Below are positions 26,447 to 34,873 of a DNA stretch of 64,000 nt, one piece after another (the first letter of the stretch is position 1; each line of letters starts with the position of its first letter). Source of the stretch: Alphaproteobacteria bacterium (GTDB taxonomy: Bacteria; Pseudomonadota; Alphaproteobacteria; UBA7985; JAUIBT01); the NCBI GenBank assembly GCA_030428255.1, contig JAUIBT010000019.1:16527-80526 (forward strand), in the 5' to 3' direction. The position numbers and the translations under genes are program-made. The notes beneath the pieces were generated by a model. That model saw nothing but the letters and a program-made list of their open reading frames with translations, was not told where the DNA came from and did not search any database.

Positions 26447-27292
26447 CTAGCCAAAGGCCGCCAGGAGGCTCTTGACCAGCAGCACAAAGCCGGTGGCCAT
26501 TAAGACTAAGGTCGCCAAGGGTCGAAAGAAACGCGGCTCCAGTCGACGGTAAAGAGATTTGCCAGCCTCAAAGCCAAAGAGCATGGCGGGCAGCAAGCTG
26601 AGTCCAAGCACGAGGTTTTGGGCGTCAATGGCCCCAGCCAAGCGCATGGAAATGATGGCGACCCAGGCCACCAGGGCGTAGAGCGCGAACAAGGTGGCCC
26701 GCGCCCGGTCAGGATCGGTTTGGCTGGCAAGCAGCATGAAGATCGCAGGCGGCCCAGACATGGCCGCCGCACTGTGGGCAAAACCGCAAACCACGCCGGT
26801 CGCGAGCTGCGCGCGCGGACCCGCACGGCGTTTGAGCTGGAACCCGCGGAGAAGGGCGTAGGCGGCAACTATGATCGCAAGGCCCAACAGCATCCGAAGA
26901 AAGACCTCAGGCAGATACACCAAAATCAGCACCCCCAGCGGGGCGCCAAGCAGACTGCCCAGCACCACCCTGGACAACAGCGGCCAATCCGCCTGACGCC
27001 GGATGCGTGCCAGGTCTATGACGCCAAAGCTGGCTTGCAAAATGACCACCAGCGGCACCACGAAAGCCGGCGGGTAGAGCAAGGCCAAGATCGACACCAA
27101 CACCAGCGGAAAGCCGAATCCCGCCAAGCCACGGACCAGGGCGGCGATGAAGACCAGAACGGCGATCACGCCAAAGCTGACACCTGGGTCAAACGCGGTG
27201 GCGCTCGCAGCCTGCAGGGCCTGCAACGGGCCAAGCGCCGCGCCCAGCCACGTGCCGAGCCACGCGCTCAAGAGGTTGGTAATTGCATCCAT
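26447..27292 (-). CDS. TauE/SafE-family membrane permease
   Basis: A protein of 281 residues with about eight hydrophobic segments. Two stretches are typical of TauE/SafE proteins, which export sulfite or organosulfonates: ALVRGLAGFGFPLVLVSILALLYPP and VVCGFAHSAAAMSGPPAIFML. The second half carries the paired G-x(n)-G-x-P pattern. The family has many substrates, so export of sulfite is only one option. It is upstream of and probably cotranscribed with the MFS gene. Confidence 0.85.
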   Translation of the reverse strand: MDAITNLLSAWLGTWLGAALGPLQALQAASATAFDPGVSFGVIAVLVFIAALVRGLAGFGFPLVLVSILALLYPPAFVVPLVVILQASFGVIDLARIRRQADWPLLSRVVLGSLLGAPLGVLILVYLPEVFLRMLLGLAIIVAAYALLRGFQLKRRAGPRAQLATGVVCGFAHSAAAMSGPPAIFMLLASQTDPDRARATLFALYALVAWVAIISMRLAGAIDAQNLVLGLSLLPAMLFGFEAGKSLYRRLEPRFFRPLATLVLMATGFVLLVKSLLAAFG

Positions 27293-27593
27293 CCTTGAGG
27301 ATTAGCCCCAGTTGTAACGGCGAACAAGCCAGGCAGCGCCGAGGCCGGTCGCAAGTGGCGCATTCGGTTGACCCGACATCGAGCGACTCCAGCCGATTCA
27401 TCCGAGGTCGCAGGGCTCTCGTTCGACTACAACTGCGCCGAGTGCGGATAGATTGTGATTCAATTATGTGAAATATGAATTGCTTATGACAATTATCTAA
27501 TTTTTGAGTTGCGTTACATCTTAAGGTTTAGTATATCGGTTTGCATTCAATTCGGCACTTTTTGTGTCCGCCTATTTTTTTAAGGATAGACCC
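27293..27593. other. AT-rich intergenic region with likely promoter of the beta-barrel gene
   Basis: 301 bases between two divergently transcribed genes. The first 160 bases have the average composition of the genome; the rest (27450-27590) is clearly AT-rich. A possible promoter for the gene at 27594 is TTGAGT (27504-27509) with a TAGTAT box (27529-27534), but the 19-base spacer is long. AAGGA occurs before the start codon. No convincing gene is present. Confidence 0.4.
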
Positions 27594-28289
27594 ATGGCCC
27601 GCACATTTTTGCTGGCAGCCTTGCTGGTGTCCTCCGCTTCGGTGGCCAGCGCGCAGCTTTCGACTCCCAGTCCCTTTGTCGATGCGGGCGTGGGTGCGCA
27701 GTTCATTACAGATCTCAATACCAATACCTCAAATGCGCAGTTTGGTGCCTTTAAGGAAAAGGTGAACTTTACCACCGGCGTTGCGGGATTTGGCGAGCTG
27801 GGCATGACCACGGACATCAATCCCATCGTAAAGGGATTGGGCTTCGTTGGCGTATCGTTTGGCGATACCAAGTTTGACTATGATGTCACCGCGACCGATG
27901 GCGATTATCGTCGTTCCTTGGCCACTGTGGATGGTTCGCTGATTACCTACTATGCGGGCGTTGGAGCCGGTTTTGAGATTGGCTCGCGCTTTGAAGTGGG
28001 CGCGAATGCTAAGCTGGGTGGATCACGCTTCGCTTACAATTCATTCGCCGCAACACAGCTTGACACTGCCCAGAGCCCGACGGCGACGACGATCTTGATC
28101 GCGTCGGACGAGATTAACTCCTTCATGGCAGGCCCCGAGCTCAAGGTGTCCTTCGACATCAATCCTCAGATCGAGTTTGTTGCGACCGGCAACACCATGA
28201 TCCACTTTAATGATGCCAATGTTTTTGAAGCCGAACGAGCCCATAGCTACTACGTCGGCGGCGGGGTGCGCTTTAAGCTGATGCCCTAA
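27594..28289 (+). CDS. outer-membrane beta-barrel protein, unknown function
   Basis: A protein of 231 residues. A signal peptide (MARTFLLAALLVSSASVASA, cleaved before QLSTP) is followed by alternating polar/apolar stretches typical of small barrels: GVGAQFITDLNT, KVNFTTGVAGFGELG, VGVSFGDTKFDYDV, LITYYAGVGAGFEIGSRFEV, and a last strand HSYYVGGGVRFKLMP. It is of the OmpW/OmpA-like 8-strand size. I chose the ATG at 27594, after TAAGGATAGA. No close named family is evident. A structured stretch and a terminator follow it. Confidence 0.7.
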   Translation: MARTFLLAALLVSSASVASAQLSTPSPFVDAGVGAQFITDLNTNTSNAQFGAFKEKVNFTTGVAGFGELGMTTDINPIVKGLGFVGVSFGDTKFDYDVTATDGDYRRSLATVDGSLITYYAGVGAGFEIGSRFEVGANAKLGGSRFAYNSFAATQLDTAQSPTATTILIASDEINSFMAGPELKVSFDINPQIEFVATGNTMIHFNDANVFEAERAHSYYVGGGVRFKLMP

Positions 28290-28590
28290 TCTGCGTGGCT
28301 ACTGTAGCCGCCGCGACAGGCGCAAGCGCCTGGTCTTCTGGCGGTGAGCCCTTGCGGCGGTGGCACATTTCGCTCTGCCTGAGAGCGTCAGGCTTGACGT
28401 TTGGCTCTCTCCGCCCCAGATTTCCCCTAATACCTCCAGCCAGGCTGCACGCCCTTGTGTTGCGGTAGCAACAGATCTGAACAGCGCTTGGTGATCCCTG
28501 CGCTCGACGTGCTGGAGTAACCTATGTCGGCTGCCCTTGTGGCTTTCGGCGTTGAGCAGAAGGGCTAGTTGGCGCTAGCCCTTTTTCTCG
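28290..28590 (+). ncRNA. structured RNA-like stretch: long 3' UTR or small RNA candidate
   Basis: The ~270 bases between the beta-barrel gene and its terminator hold no credible reading frame but many hairpins. GCCGCCGC near 28306 can pair with GCGGCGG near 28358, enclosing a hairpin CAGGCG-CAAG-CGCCTG. CGTCA-GGCT-TGACG follows further on, and GCTCT-GCCTG-AGAGC lies just before it. The region ends in a strong intrinsic terminator on the same strand. It could be an independent small RNA, or a long structured tail of the upstream mRNA. It does not match tmRNA, RNase P, SRP or a riboswitch class that I can recognise. Confidence 0.35.
28560..28586 (+). terminator. rho-independent terminator, plus strand
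   Basis: A perfect 9-bp stem, AAGGGCTAG (28560-28568) with CTAGCCCTT (28575-28583), has the loop TTGGCG and five T from 28582 to 28586. It is only T-rich on the plus-strand side, so it ends a transcript coming from the beta-barrel gene or from an RNA gene just downstream of it. Confidence 0.85.
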
Positions 28591-28635
28591 TTTGGCCTCA
28601 AGTGTTTTGCTGAGCGTTTGGCTATGCCTTTGGTG

Positions 28636-29424
28636 TTAAGCGGCCACCGCGCGTTGATCCTCGCGCGCAAAGATCCAGGTGTTGCCGCGCGAGGCCTCTG
28701 GATCAAACCGATAGCCTTCAATCTGAAACTCCTTCAAATCCTCGGGCTTGCGCACATCGTTAACCAGCATGTAGCGGGCCATGAGCCCGCGGGCGCGCTT
28801 GGCGGAAAACGAGATACTGGTCAACCGTCCGTCGCGCCACTCTTTGAAGTCCGGCGTGACTACAGGGACGCTTAGTTCCTGAGGCTTGACGGCCTTAAAG
28901 TACTCCTGGCTCGCCAAATTGATGACGAAGGCGCTGTTGGTCGTCTGGACGTCTTGCTCCAGAAGCTGGGTAATGCGCGAACCCCAAAAGGCGTACAGAG
29001 TCTTTCCTCTTGTGGTTGTTAAGCTGCGTCCCATTTCTAGCCGATAGGGTTGAATGCCATCCAGAGGGCGCAGCAGGCCGTAGAGGCCAGACAGGATGCG
29101 CAATCGGTCCTGGGCGGCTAGGAGCTGTGGCAGCTCAAGGCTGTTTGCGTCCAGACCGACATAGACATCCCCAGCGAAGGCCAGGATCGCCGACTTCTGA
29201 CCATCGGCATCTGGAGCCAGATCAAGCGTTTGGAAACGCTGGTAATTTAGCTCTGCCAGCGCCTCGGACAAAGACATCATCGCTGCGATTTTTTTGCGCG
29301 AGAGGGTCCTCAGCTTGCGGGCCAACATGGCGCTTTGATCCAGCAACCGGGCTTGGCTCATCAAGGAAAGATCGAACGGCGTTTCAAAGTCGAGCGATTT
29401 TGCCGGGGATAGAAGGGCCAACAT
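28636..29424 (-). CDS. yaaA: peroxide stress protein YaaA (DUF328)
   Basis: A protein of 262 residues. YaaA lowers free iron and protects DNA from hydrogen peroxide. Family segments are the start MLALLSPAKSLDFETP, FAGDVYVGLDANSL, RILSGLYGLLRPLDGIQPYRLEMG, LYAFWG, VINLASQEYFKAV, and SFSAKRARGLMARYML. I chose the ATG at 29424, preceded by AAAGGA. An ATG 8 codons upstream (29448) is possible. Confidence 0.92.
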   Translation of the reverse strand: MLALLSPAKSLDFETPFDLSLMSQARLLDQSAMLARKLRTLSRKKIAAMMSLSEALAELNYQRFQTLDLAPDADGQKSAILAFAGDVYVGLDANSLELPQLLAAQDRLRILSGLYGLLRPLDGIQPYRLEMGRSLTTTRGKTLYAFWGSRITQLLEQDVQTTNSAFVINLASQEYFKAVKPQELSVPVVTPDFKEWRDGRLTSISFSAKRARGLMARYMLVNDVRKPEDLKEFQIEGYRFDPEASRGNTWIFAREDQRAVAA

Positions 29425-29606
29425 GCGGCAGTCCTTTTTTGATTTCAAAGCTCACTTGCTAACCTAGGTAAGACAGTCACCGCTCAATTGAAAGTGGGTG
29501 GGACAAATCGAAAGGCCGCGCTGGCAAAACCGCACAAGACGGCTGCCGATCGGCACCGGCGCTTGGGCCACGGGAACGAACGAACTGCGTTGTTAAAGGA
29601 CACGGC

Positions 29607-30284
29607 ATGCACGGAAAACTCACGCTGCTTTGCGGCCCCATGTTCTCAGGCAAGACCACCGAGCTGTTGAAGCGGCTGCTGTGGGCCTCGAATGGGCAGG
29701 GCAAGAAGGTTGCTGCCTTCAAACCGGCCTACGACCAGCGCTATGCCAAAATGAAAGTCGTCAGTCACGAGGGCCTGTCGGCCGAGGCCGAGGCCATCTA
29801 TCACTGGGGCACCACCAACCAGCATCTTCGTGACGCCAAAGTCAGCGCCGTCTTCTTTGACGAGGTACAGTTTTTCACGCCGCCGAACTTTCGCGGCGAC
29901 ATCGTCGCGATCGTGCAAGATCTGCTGGATGCGGGCATCGATGTGGTGGCCTCTGGCCTGGACATGGACTGGCAGGGCAAGCCGTTTACCGCCAGCGCCA
30001 TGCTCGCAGCTATGGCTGAGGAAATCCACAAGCAAAAGGCGATCTGCGCGGTGTGCGGACGCCCAGCCAGCCGCACCTATAAGAAGGGCGGCAGCCATGC
30101 CAAGGTCGAGATTGGCGGCAACGACCTCTACGAGGCGCGTTGCCTACGCCACTGGTCTATGCCCGAAGATCAACAGGTCGATCTTTTCGATGCCTTTGAA
30201 GAACTGCGCCCGATCCGGGTGGTCGAAACCACGCGCCTGAATTCAAACGGCGACAGCGACGAGGAACGCGCGGCGGCTGGCTGA
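29607..30284 (+). CDS. tdk: thymidine kinase (type II)
   Basis: A protein of 225 residues that phosphorylates thymidine in the salvage pathway. The P-loop is G10-P-M-F-S-G-K-T17. FFDEVQFF holds the catalytic Glu, and the lasso region is ASGLDMDWQGKPF. A zinc site, CAVCGRPASRTYKK with a later C-L-R-H, fits the type II enzymes. The last ~20 residues (SNGDSDEERAAAG) are an acidic tail. The ATG at 29607 follows AAAGGA. Confidence 0.94.
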   Translation: MHGKLTLLCGPMFSGKTTELLKRLLWASNGQGKKVAAFKPAYDQRYAKMKVVSHEGLSAEAEAIYHWGTTNQHLRDAKVSAVFFDEVQFFTPPNFRGDIVAIVQDLLDAGIDVVASGLDMDWQGKPFTASAMLAAMAEEIHKQKAICAVCGRPASRTYKKGGSHAKVEIGGNDLYEARCLRHWSMPEDQQVDLFDAFEELRPIRVVETTRLNSNGDSDEERAAAG

Positions 30285-30332
30285 TCCTCTAGTCGTCTGG
30301 TTCTCTAGTCGTCTGGTTCTCTAGTCGTCTGG
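30285..30332. repeat. three tandem copies of a 16-bp repeat at the convergent tdk/flavin-reductase junction
   Basis: Three direct 16-bp copies of TYCTCTAGTCGTCTGG fill 30285-30300, 30301-30316 and 30317-30332; only the second base of the first copy differs. On the minus strand each copy reads CCAGACGACTAG, that is Pro-Asp-Asp-stop. The flavin-reductase stop codon lies in the copy at 30317-30332, and the other two copies lie beyond it. Confidence 0.95.
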
Positions 30333-30920
30333 ACGGCCGATCTCAAACACACGCTCGACCGTGGCATAATCGCGATAGCCGCAGCGCGCCAACATCTGCA
30401 TGGCCTCTTGATCTACCATGCCGTCCTTGATGTAGGCGTCGTCGATAAACACACCCGTCACCAGGCCCAGAACCATGGCGTTGCGGCGCCCAGGCTGGCT
30501 TGACGGCAATTCGATGATATCATGCAGCTTGCACTCTAAGGCTGCGGGGGCGTCCTTGACCCGCGGGGCCTTGACGCTGTGGCTCGCAATGGCTTGAAGG
30601 CCAGCAAGCTGAAACTCGTCCACCTCAGAAGGCACGGCGGTTGAGGAGATGTTCATGGCTTTGGTTTGGCGCGCGCTGACCAGATTGGCGACGAATTCTC
30701 CGGTCTCTTGGCAATTGCGTAAGCTGTCTTTTTCGCCAGAAGACGAGAACATCACCATAGCCGGGGCATCGCAGACGACGTTAAAGAAGCTGTAGGGGGC
30801 CAGGTTTGGGCGACCTTGAGCGTCAAGGGTTGAAATCCAGCCGATTGGGCGCGGAATCACCAGCGCCTTAATCGGCGAGTGGCGCAAGCCATGGTCTTGG
30901 GTCAGGGGCTGGTAGTACAT
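30321..30920 (-). CDS. flavin reductase family protein (FMN-binding split barrel)
   Basis: A protein of 199 residues. After MYYQPLTQDHGLRHSPIKALVIPRPIGWISTLDAQGRPNLAPYSFFN (a typical start, cited as separate stretches) comes MVMFSSSGEKDSLRNCQETGEF, the FMN-binding part of flavin reductase-like proteins. Such proteins reduce flavin or act as small FMN oxidoreductases. I chose the ATG at 30920: a longer frame exists to 31088, but it would overlap the divergent selO gene. The two genes start 48 bases apart. Confidence 0.85.
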   Translation of the reverse strand: MYYQPLTQDHGLRHSPIKALVIPRPIGWISTLDAQGRPNLAPYSFFNVVCDAPAMVMFSSSGEKDSLRNCQETGEFVANLVSARQTKAMNISSTAVPSEVDEFQLAGLQAIASHSVKAPRVKDAPAALECKLHDIIELPSSQPGRRNAMVLGLVTGVFIDDAYIKDGMVDQEAMQMLARCGYRDYATVERVFEIGRPDD

Positions 30921-30968
30921 ATCAAAACTCAATTGCAAACTGGAAGCCGATAGGGGCGGGGCCACTAT

Positions 30969-32396
30969 ATGATCGAATTTACCAATGTCTACCGTCCGGC
31001 GCGTGCCTTTGAAGCGCTGGGCCCAAACTTTAGCGACCCCGTTGCGCCAAAGGCCTTTGCCCAGCCGCGTTTGCGATGGAGCAATCAACGCGCCGCTGAC
31101 AGCCTAGGGCTGGTGCAGCTTGACGAGCAAGACTGGCTGAAACACTTCTGCCGCTTTGAGGCCTTGCCGGATGGCATGCCGCAACCGCGTGCTATGCGCT
31201 ACCACGGGCATCAGTTTCAGGTCTATAACCCCGATCTTGGCGACGGTCGTGGCTTCCTGTTTGCTCAGCTCTACGAGGCGGGCAGCGGGAGACTGCTGGA
31301 CTTGGCCACCAAGGGGTCGGGCAAGACACCCTATGCGCGCGGCGCAGATGGCTGCCTGACGCTCAAAGGAGGTGTGCGCGAGGTGCTGGCAGCCGAAATG
31401 CTGGAAGCGCTGGGCGTACCAACCTCGCGCGCCTTCTGCTTGATCGAGACCGGCGAGCCCCTGCAGCGCCATGACGAACCCAGCCCAGCGCGGGGCTCGG
31501 TGCTGACCCGGCTCGGGCACAGTCACATCCGGTTCGGCACCTTCCAACGCCATGCCTTCGAGCGCGCTCCAGATCGCTTGGAGGCGCTGGTCGATCACAG
31601 CCTGATCCACTACTACCCGCAACTTTTTGGCGGCGAAGCGACAAGCCTGGCGACCATTGGGCTTGAGGAGCGGACCACCGCCGTCCTGACGGCTGTCACG
31701 CGTTCCGCGGCCAAGCTGACGGCGCGCTGGATGATGGCGGGCTTTGTGCATGGGGTGCTCAATACCGACAACATGAACATCACGGGCGAGAGTTTCGACT
31801 ATGGCCCCTACCGGTTTTTGCCGACCTTTGAGCCTGGGTTTACCGCTGCCTATTTTGATCGCCAGGGGCTCTACGCCTTCGGCCGTCAGCCCGATGCGGT
31901 GGTCTGGAACCTGTCGCGCTTGGTGGGAGCTTTGGGGCTGTTGGTGGACGATCTAGAAGGCCTTGCGGCGGTGCTGCAGGGCTTCGGACCGGTCTTTCAA
32001 GCCGAGCTACGGCGGCATTTTTTCTGGCATCTTGGGCGCAGCGGCGAGGCTCAAACCCTGCACTCGGGCCAGACAGCAGACCAGCAAGACCAACTTATGC
32101 AAAGCAGTTTTCAAGCCTTGGCCAGCACAGGCTTTGGCTTCGAAGCCTTTTTCCATGCGGCTGGCTATGGCGATCAACCCGAGCGCCTGCCGGATGCCTT
32201 TGCCTCTGTGATCGCGGACCTGCAACGCTACCCACGCCGCACGGCCAGTCTTAGCGATGCGCCGGTCAGCCTGCTGTATGACGAGATCGAAGCCATTTGG
32301 GCCGCGATTGCAGAGCGCGACGACTGGCAAGCCTTTGAGGATAAGATCGCGGCCATTCGGGCGTTTGGGGCAGGGCTGGCGGGTCGCGCGGCATAA
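30969..32396 (+). CDS. selO: protein adenylyltransferase SelO (YdiU/UPF0061)
   Basis: A protein of 475 residues with a pseudokinase fold that transfers AMP to Ser, Thr or Tyr of target proteins and helps in redox stress. Family stretches are YHGHQFQVYNPDLGDGRGFLF, LATKGSGKTPYARGADG, GGVREVLAAEMLEALGVPTSRA, SHIRFGTFQ, FVHGVLNTDNMNITGESFDYGPYRF and AYFDRQGLYAFGRQP. The metal-binding NTDN and DYGP parts are intact. As in most bacteria there is no selenocysteine; the C-terminus ends LAGRAA. The divergent flavin-reductase gene may share its promoter region. Confidence 0.92.
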   Translation: MIEFTNVYRPARAFEALGPNFSDPVAPKAFAQPRLRWSNQRAADSLGLVQLDEQDWLKHFCRFEALPDGMPQPRAMRYHGHQFQVYNPDLGDGRGFLFAQLYEAGSGRLLDLATKGSGKTPYARGADGCLTLKGGVREVLAAEMLEALGVPTSRAFCLIETGEPLQRHDEPSPARGSVLTRLGHSHIRFGTFQRHAFERAPDRLEALVDHSLIHYYPQLFGGEATSLATIGLEERTTAVLTAVTRSAAKLTARWMMAGFVHGVLNTDNMNITGESFDYGPYRFLPTFEPGFTAAYFDRQGLYAFGRQPDAVVWNLSRLVGALGLLVDDLEGLAAVLQGFGPVFQAELRRHFFWHLGRSGEAQTLHSGQTADQQDQLMQSSFQALASTGFGFEAFFHAAGYGDQPERLPDAFASVIADLQRYPRRTASLSDAPVSLLYDEIEAIWAAIAERDDWQAFEDKIAAIRAFGAGLAGRAA

Positions 32397-32496
32397 GCGG
32401 GCCCTAAGAGGCCATGGTGGGCCCAATTTGGCTCCCCATTATCGTCCCAATTGCGCACTAGAACCGAAGGGATTTTAGCGGAAATTTATTCGATTT

Positions 32497-33924
32497 ATGC
32501 GCATTTTACAAACCATAGCCTGGGGCCTTGTCTGCCTCAGCGCCGTTGTTGCAGGCGGCTTCTTGGCCTCAAATTTGGCGGCGACGCGCTCGGAAAGCTG
32601 GGGTGGCGCTGGGCATTCAGTGCTTCAGACAGCAACGGCCCCACGCACCGAGTTTCTCGCGCAACCGCAAGGCCGGTTGGGTGCGCTGGCCGCCAACGAG
32701 CCGCCCGCCTTGCGCCTCTTACCTCCGCCGAACCAGGCCAACGTACAGGCCAACGTTCAGGCCGGGAGCGAAGCAGGCTTGGTGCTGGCAAACTTCAATG
32801 AAGACGACCAAGCGATGCCAGCGCTGAGCGCTTCGTCTTTTGATCATGCAGGATCTGATAGTGCAGGGTCTCTGGCTTCTGGGGTCAGCTTCGCCAACGC
32901 TGATGCCACGCGCCCCGTCTTAGCCCCTCCGAGCCTCAAAACCGGCAAACTGAGCGGACTGCCAGGCTTGAATGCCCGCGCTCCTGCACTGAGCGCGCCC
33001 TATGTCACGCCTGCGGCGCGCCCGTTATCCGACCTAGGGGGCGATCTAGAAAGGCTGCAGGCAAGTGCGTTTGACGCAATCCCGCAGGCCCCAGACAGCA
33101 TGCGCGGGCTTAAGGCGGAAGGGCGTTCTTTGAGCCTGTCTTTGTTCGGCCACACCCAAGCAAACGGTGAGCCCAAGCGGGACCCAATCGCTGGAGGGGA
33201 TCAAGACGCCAAATCGCGCGAAAGGAATGTGGACATGCAAGACCCTAGCCGTACGGTGACGAGCACGCCACCCAAGGCCCAAACCACGAACCTTGCGGCA
33301 GTAGACGCGCCCGTCGCTGCTGATGCGACCCCTCGGCCAAGCGCGGCGCTGATCGATCCCGATCTGCAGGTCGCCAGTCTCAACGATGATGTTGGCCTGC
33401 TGCCAAACTTCCAAGCGCCACAGTCCAAGGGCACCAGTCACAGCTTTCCGCGACTGGATATCAGCGTTGCGCTGTATCAGATGAATGAGCCCTTGCCCAA
33501 GTCCCAGGGCGCGGACAGAATTTTGGTTGAGAAGGGCGCGCGCTTGTTGCACCTGTTTGAAGGCGATCAATTGGTGAAATCCTACCGCATCGACTTGGGC
33601 TTTAGTCCGGTCGGCCACAAGCTGGTCGAGGGCGATGGCAAGACCCCTGAGGGCGACTATCGCATTGATTGGCGCAAGAAAGATTCGGAGTTCTACCGCG
33701 CGCTGCATATCTCCTATCCCAACGAACAGGACGCGAGCATTGCCAAGTTTTCGGGCCGCGATCCGGGCGGTGCCATCATGATTCATGGTCGCCCGAACGG
33801 CTTTAGCGATAGCGATCCCTTGGCTGCCGACTGGACGGCGGGCTGTATCGCCGTTCTGAACGCCGCGATTGAAGAGATTTGGGCCGCTGTCGGCGACGGT
33901 GCACCGATCCGCATTCAGCCCTAG
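32497..33924 (+). CDS. L,D-transpeptidase (YkuD domain) with long disordered N-terminal region
   Basis: A protein of 475 residues. Residues 1-28 (MRILQTIAWGLVCLSAVVAGG...) form a signal peptide or membrane anchor. The middle ~300 residues are Ala/Pro/Ser/Gln-rich with no fold in view, and hold a small 12-bp tandem repeat (NQANVQANVQAG). The YkuD domain occupies about residues 340-475, with the catalytic signature IMIHGRPN then DWTAGCIAV (H and C of the H-x...-[ST]-x-G-C motif). It should cross-link peptidoglycan or attach proteins to it in the periplasm. It is close to, but not in the same frame of regulation as, the hpaD gene, which converges on it. Confidence 0.88.
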   Translation: MRILQTIAWGLVCLSAVVAGGFLASNLAATRSESWGGAGHSVLQTATAPRTEFLAQPQGRLGALAANEPPALRLLPPPNQANVQANVQAGSEAGLVLANFNEDDQAMPALSASSFDHAGSDSAGSLASGVSFANADATRPVLAPPSLKTGKLSGLPGLNARAPALSAPYVTPAARPLSDLGGDLERLQASAFDAIPQAPDSMRGLKAEGRSLSLSLFGHTQANGEPKRDPIAGGDQDAKSRERNVDMQDPSRTVTSTPPKAQTTNLAAVDAPVAADATPRPSAALIDPDLQVASLNDDVGLLPNFQAPQSKGTSHSFPRLDISVALYQMNEPLPKSQGADRILVEKGARLLHLFEGDQLVKSYRIDLGFSPVGHKLVEGDGKTPEGDYRIDWRKKDSEFYRALHISYPNEQDASIAKFSGRDPGGAIMIHGRPNGFSDSDPLAADWTAGCIAVLNAAIEEIWAAVGDGAPIRIQP

Positions 33925-33935
33925 CGGCGTGCGTG

Positions 33936-34790
33936 TCAGTCCAGTGAAAAGATAACGTTGGTCTGACCGGTGCCTGAGCTTGGGAAGTAAGGGGTCACAA
34001 CCTCGCCACGGCCCTTGTATTGATCCCAGCCCAGAGCTGCGAACAGCATAACCGTGTCGTGCATGTCGCCTTCGCCGTCACAATAGTGCGCGTAGTCGGG
34101 CAGCATCTTCAAGAAGCGCTCGGTCTCCCCGTTCTGCCACAACTCGAGCACTCGTTCGTCAACCACGCGATTGAATTCGCTGGATATAGTGAAGGTGCCG
34201 TTGTTCTCGGCATAGATGTCGTTTGGCCAGATCTTATGCGACAGGGAGCCAGAAGCAATCAGTGCGACTTTGCTGTCGCTCTCATCTATCGCCTTGCGAA
34301 TGGCTTCGCCTAACTTGCGGGTCGATGCGTGGCTGTGGACTGTGCACCAAGCGGCGACCGACACCACTTTCAGCGCTGCGTCTTCGTTCATGTAGCGCAT
34401 GGGAACCAAAGTCCCGTACTCTAACTCCAAGTGCTCGACCTGATGAGACAAGGCGTAGACGCCGTCTTCTTGAGCCTTAGCTGCGATCAGATTGCCCAGT
34501 TCAGGATTGCCCCGGTAGTCATAGGGCAGGTCTTGAATAAACTGCGGAAATTCGTTGCTGGCGTAGTTGCCCTTGAAGTGCGGCTTAGCGTTGATGTGGT
34601 AGGCGGCGTTCACCAGCCAGTGGGTGTCGAGCACCAGGAAGGTATCGGCTCCGGCCGCGCGAGCCCGGCGCCCGACTTCGCGGTGGCCATCGATAGCGGC
34701 CTGGCGGCAGCCCTTCAAGGGACCATCCATCTCGGACAATAGCATGGTGGGAACGTGCGTTGTTTTCGCGGCTAAGACCAATTCGCCCAT
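33936..34790 (-). CDS. hpaD: 3,4-dihydroxyphenylacetate (homoprotocatechuate) 2,3-dioxygenase-like, class III extradiol
   Basis: A protein of 284 residues that is a close match, as I recall it, to E. coli HpaD. Shared stretches are LAAKTTHVPTMLLSE, GCRQAAIDGH, FDTHWLVNAAYHIN (here VLDTHWLVNAAYHIN), LEYGTLVPMRYMNED, GSLSHKIW, GEGDMHDTVML and SSGTGQTN. It would open the ring of homoprotocatechuate with Fe(II). I chose the ATG at 34790 (MGELVLAAK). None of the other hpa genes (hpaE, hpaF, hpaG, hpaI) is nearby. The divergent LysR gene probably controls it. Confidence 0.88.
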   Translation of the reverse strand: MGELVLAAKTTHVPTMLLSEMDGPLKGCRQAAIDGHREVGRRARAAGADTFLVLDTHWLVNAAYHINAKPHFKGNYASNEFPQFIQDLPYDYRGNPELGNLIAAKAQEDGVYALSHQVEHLELEYGTLVPMRYMNEDAALKVVSVAAWCTVHSHASTRKLGEAIRKAIDESDSKVALIASGSLSHKIWPNDIYAENNGTFTISSEFNRVVDERVLELWQNGETERFLKMLPDYAHYCDGEGDMHDTVMLFAALGWDQYKGRGEVVTPYFPSSGTGQTNVIFSLD

Positions 34791-34852
34791 ATCACAAACT
34801 CCTGTGTTTTGCGGCAAGCTCTCATGGTCTGGCGCATGCGGCAATCCTATGA

Positions 34853-34873
34853 TATCCATAGTTGCTATGGATA
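34853..34873. promoter_or_regulatory. perfect dyad overlapping the LysR start codon (candidate LysR operator)
   Basis: TATCCATAG (34853-34861) and CTATGGATA (34865-34873) form a perfect 9-bp inverted repeat separated by TTG. The LysR start codon (34867-34869) lies in the right arm. LysR-type regulators bind such T-N11-A dyads between divergent genes, so this is a candidate site for control of hpaD and for autoregulation. Confidence 0.7.

Noticed and set aside
27822..28244. Minus-strand frames inside the beta-barrel gene
   Set aside because: They are antisense to a gene with a clear signal peptide and strand pattern; no independent evidence.
28360..28440. Glycine riboswitch on the minus strand (CTCTCAGG and GGAGAG seen in reverse)
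   Set aside because: The order and spacing of the GGAGAG, CGCCGAAGG and CTCTCAGG elements do not match, and no glycine gene lies downstream on that strand.
34624..34866. Longer LysR gene beginning at 34624
   Set aside because: The extra 81 residues are antisense to hpaD and lie before the normal LysR N-terminus (MDKFDVWKLELHALRVL).
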